Below, piece by piece: positions 4,664-5,876 of a DNA stretch of 5,876 bases. This DNA comes from an uncultured Streptomyces sp. Its GTDB lineage: Bacteria > Actinomycetota > Actinomycetes > Streptomycetales > Streptomycetaceae. The stretch is taken from contig CAMLJW010000344.1 of assembly GCA_946480485.1 (NCBI GenBank), positions 1 through 5,876 on the forward strand, written 5' to 3'. The number at the start of each line of letters is the position of its first letter. Position 1 is the stretch's first letter. The notes beneath the pieces were generated by a model, which was not told the DNA's origin, did not search any database, and saw nothing but the letters and a program-made list of their open reading frames with translations. Position numbers and translations under genes: made by a program.

Positions 4664-5713
4664 ATGGCGGACGCCAAGGTCATTCCGTTCGACGACGACC
4701 GGTCCCGCGGGAGCGCCGTGCAGCGGCAGCCGCGGCGCCGGAGCGCGGGGAGCCGGCGCAAGGGTGAGCCCGCTGCGGTCCGTGAGGTGCAGCCTCTGCC
4801 TGGACGAACGATTCTGCAGGATGATGTCCCGGTGACGCGTGAGGAACCGGCGCCCTCGCCGGAGAGGCCGGGCGACGGCTGGGACCGGCGCATCGCCGGT
4901 GGTCTGGCCTTCCTGCGGCGACGGCTGACGGGCGAGTACGAGGTCGACGACTTCGGTTACGACCGGGAGCTGACCGACCACGTCCTGATGTCTCTGCTGC
5001 GGCCCCTCTACGAGAAGTACTTCCGCGTCGAGGTGAAGGGCGTCGAGAACATCCCGTCCGAGGGCGGGGCGCTGATCGTCGCCAACCACTCCGGGACGCT
5101 GCCGCTGGACGGCCTGATGATGCAGATCGCGGTGCACGACAACCACCCCGACGGCGGCCATCTTCGCCTGCTCGCCGCCGACCTGGTCTTCATGCTGCCG
5201 GTGGTCAACGAGCTGGCCCGCAAGGCCGGTCACACACTCGCGTGCGCGGAGGACGCCGAACGGCTTCTGGAGCGCGGAGAACTGGTCGGCGTGATGCCGG
5301 AAGGCTTCAAGGGCATCGGGAAACCGTTCGGCGAGCGCTACAAGCTCCAGCGCTTCGGCCGTGGCGGTTTCGTGTCGACGGCCCTGCGGCAGGGCGCTCC
5401 GATTATCCCCTGCTCGATCGTCGGGGCGGAGGAGATCTACCCGATGATCGGCAACGCGAAGACGCTCGCGCGCCTGCTGGGTTTCCCGTACTTCCCGATC
5501 ACGCCGACGTTCCCGTGGCTCGGTCCGCTGGGTGCGGTGCCGCTTCCGACGAAGTGGACGATTCAGTTCGGCGAGCCGATCCCCACGGACGGCTATCCGC
5601 CGGAGGCGGCCGAGGATCCGATGCTGATGTTCAACCTGACGGACCAGGTCAGGGAGCAGATCCAGCACACGCTCTACAAGCTGCTGGTGCAGCGGCGGTC
5701 CGTGTTCCTCTGA
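4664..5713 (+). CDS. PlsC-type (lysophospholipid/MGAT-like) acyltransferase
   Basis: The 349-residue protein combines a disordered, charged N-terminus (about 1-72, rich in Arg, Pro, Glu) with a glycerolipid acyltransferase domain (about 115-310). Motif I is ANHSGTLPLDG with His142 and Asp149; the spacing is HX6D rather than the classical HX4D of PlsC. VGVMPEGFKGIGKPFGERYK (208-227) is the acceptor-phosphate motif, followed by GRGGF and by APIIPCSIVGAEEIYP (245-260), the motif IV proline region. The family moves acyl chains from acyl-CoA or acyl-ACP to a lipid or alcohol acceptor at the inner membrane face. There is no clear transmembrane helix, so binding would be peripheral. ATG 4664 is preceded by GAGGAG, which overlaps the TGA of the epimerase-like gene, so translation is probably coupled. 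The mycobacterial homologue Rv0502 has the same partner. The acceptor is unknown. Confidence 0.92.
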   Translation: MADAKVIPFDDDRSRGSAVQRQPRRRSAGSRRKGEPAAVREVQPLPGRTILQDDVPVTREEPAPSPERPGDGWDRRIAGGLAFLRRRLTGEYEVDDFGYDRELTDHVLMSLLRPLYEKYFRVEVKGVENIPSEGGALIVANHSGTLPLDGLMMQIAVHDNHPDGGHLRLLAADLVFMLPVVNELARKAGHTLACAEDAERLLERGELVGVMPEGFKGIGKPFGERYKLQRFGRGGFVSTALRQGAPIIPCSIVGAEEIYPMIGNAKTLARLLGFPYFPITPTFPWLGPLGAVPLPTKWTIQFGEPIPTDGYPPEAAEDPMLMFNLTDQVREQIQHTLYKLLVQRRSVFL

Positions 5714-5768
5714 CGGTCCGGCCATGCCCTGCACGGCCTCGTACGGCTTCCGAGGAAGTACGGATACA

Positions 5769-5804
5769 TCGGTGGGGGCGGCCCGGTAAGGGCGCCCCCA
5801 CCGA
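5769..5804 (+). terminator. Strong terminator after the acyltransferase gene
   Basis: TCGGTGGGGGCG (5769-5780) pairs with CGCCCCCACCGA (5793-5804). After a bulged G, CCC (5782-5784) extends the stem with GGG (5790-5792), leaving a GGTAA loop. The stem is about 15 bp, almost all G/C, and begins 55 bases after the stop codon. There is no U-tract, as usual for GC-rich actinomycetes. It closes the epimerase-acyltransferase transcript. Confidence 0.75.
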
Positions 5805-5818
5805 CGTAATGCATGAGG

Positions 5819-5847
5819 CAGGACCTAGGTCCTGTCTGGAGTCCAGA
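5819..5847. repeat. Two adjacent palindromes, possible operator or mobile-element edge
   Basis: CAGGACCTAGGTCCTG (5819-5834) is a perfect 16-bp palindrome, directly abutted by TCTGGAGTCCAGA (5835-5847), a perfect 6-1-6 inverted repeat. A/T-rich sequence (AAGAATTTGTAGATT) follows, unusual for this genome. The first palindrome has no loop, so it suits a dimeric protein site better than a terminator. It could be an operator for the next gene or the end of an insertion element beyond the window. No transposase is visible. Confidence 0.4.
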
Positions 5848-5876
5848 TCAAGAATTTGTAGATTGCCTGCGAGCAG

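Overview
The window looks like a chromosomal segment of a Streptomyces species (high-GC actinomycete). Evidence is the Streptomyces-type 3' end of a 5S rRNA, strong G/C bias at third codon positions, GTG and TTG starts, and a gene order typical of actinomycetes. All genes I accept read on the + strand.

Layout. Bases 1-46 are the 3' end of a 5S rRNA gene, closed by a textbook rho-independent terminator (58-94), so an rRNA operon lies just upstream. Next comes a decayed stretch (about 168-571) that reads like the last membrane helices of an MFS transporter, broken by a frameshift. It is followed by acuC (513-1694), a class I histone-deacetylase-like deacylase with all catalytic residues, and 9 bases later by a conserved protein of unknown mechanism that is often labelled 'phosphatase' (1704-2606); the two probably form an operon.

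The second half is a block whose order also occurs in Mycobacterium (Rv0500A-Rv0500B-Rv0501-Rv0502). It holds a small excisionase-type helix-turn-helix protein (2736-2945), a 32-residue, extremely basic ribosomal protein of the bS22/AURKAIP1-COX24 type (3140-3238), an extended short-chain dehydrogenase/epimerase-like protein (3588-4649) and a PlsC-type acyltransferase (4664-5713). The last two are translationally coupled and end at a strong terminator hairpin (5769-5804). The final 70 bases hold two adjacent palindromes followed by unusually A/T-rich sequence.

How the genes may work together. AcuC homologues reverse lysine acylation, for example of acetyl-CoA synthetase. The epimerase-like protein and acyltransferase form a two-gene unit that is probably linked to lipid or envelope metabolism. 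The most notable point is that the epimerase-like protein has lost the YxxxK catalytic pair (Phe145 and Thr149 instead) and the middle glycine of the nucleotide-binding loop. The mycobacterial homologue, as I recall it, shares these changes, so the usual 'UDP-glucose 4-epimerase' label is doubtful. No phage, CRISPR or complete mobile element is visible.
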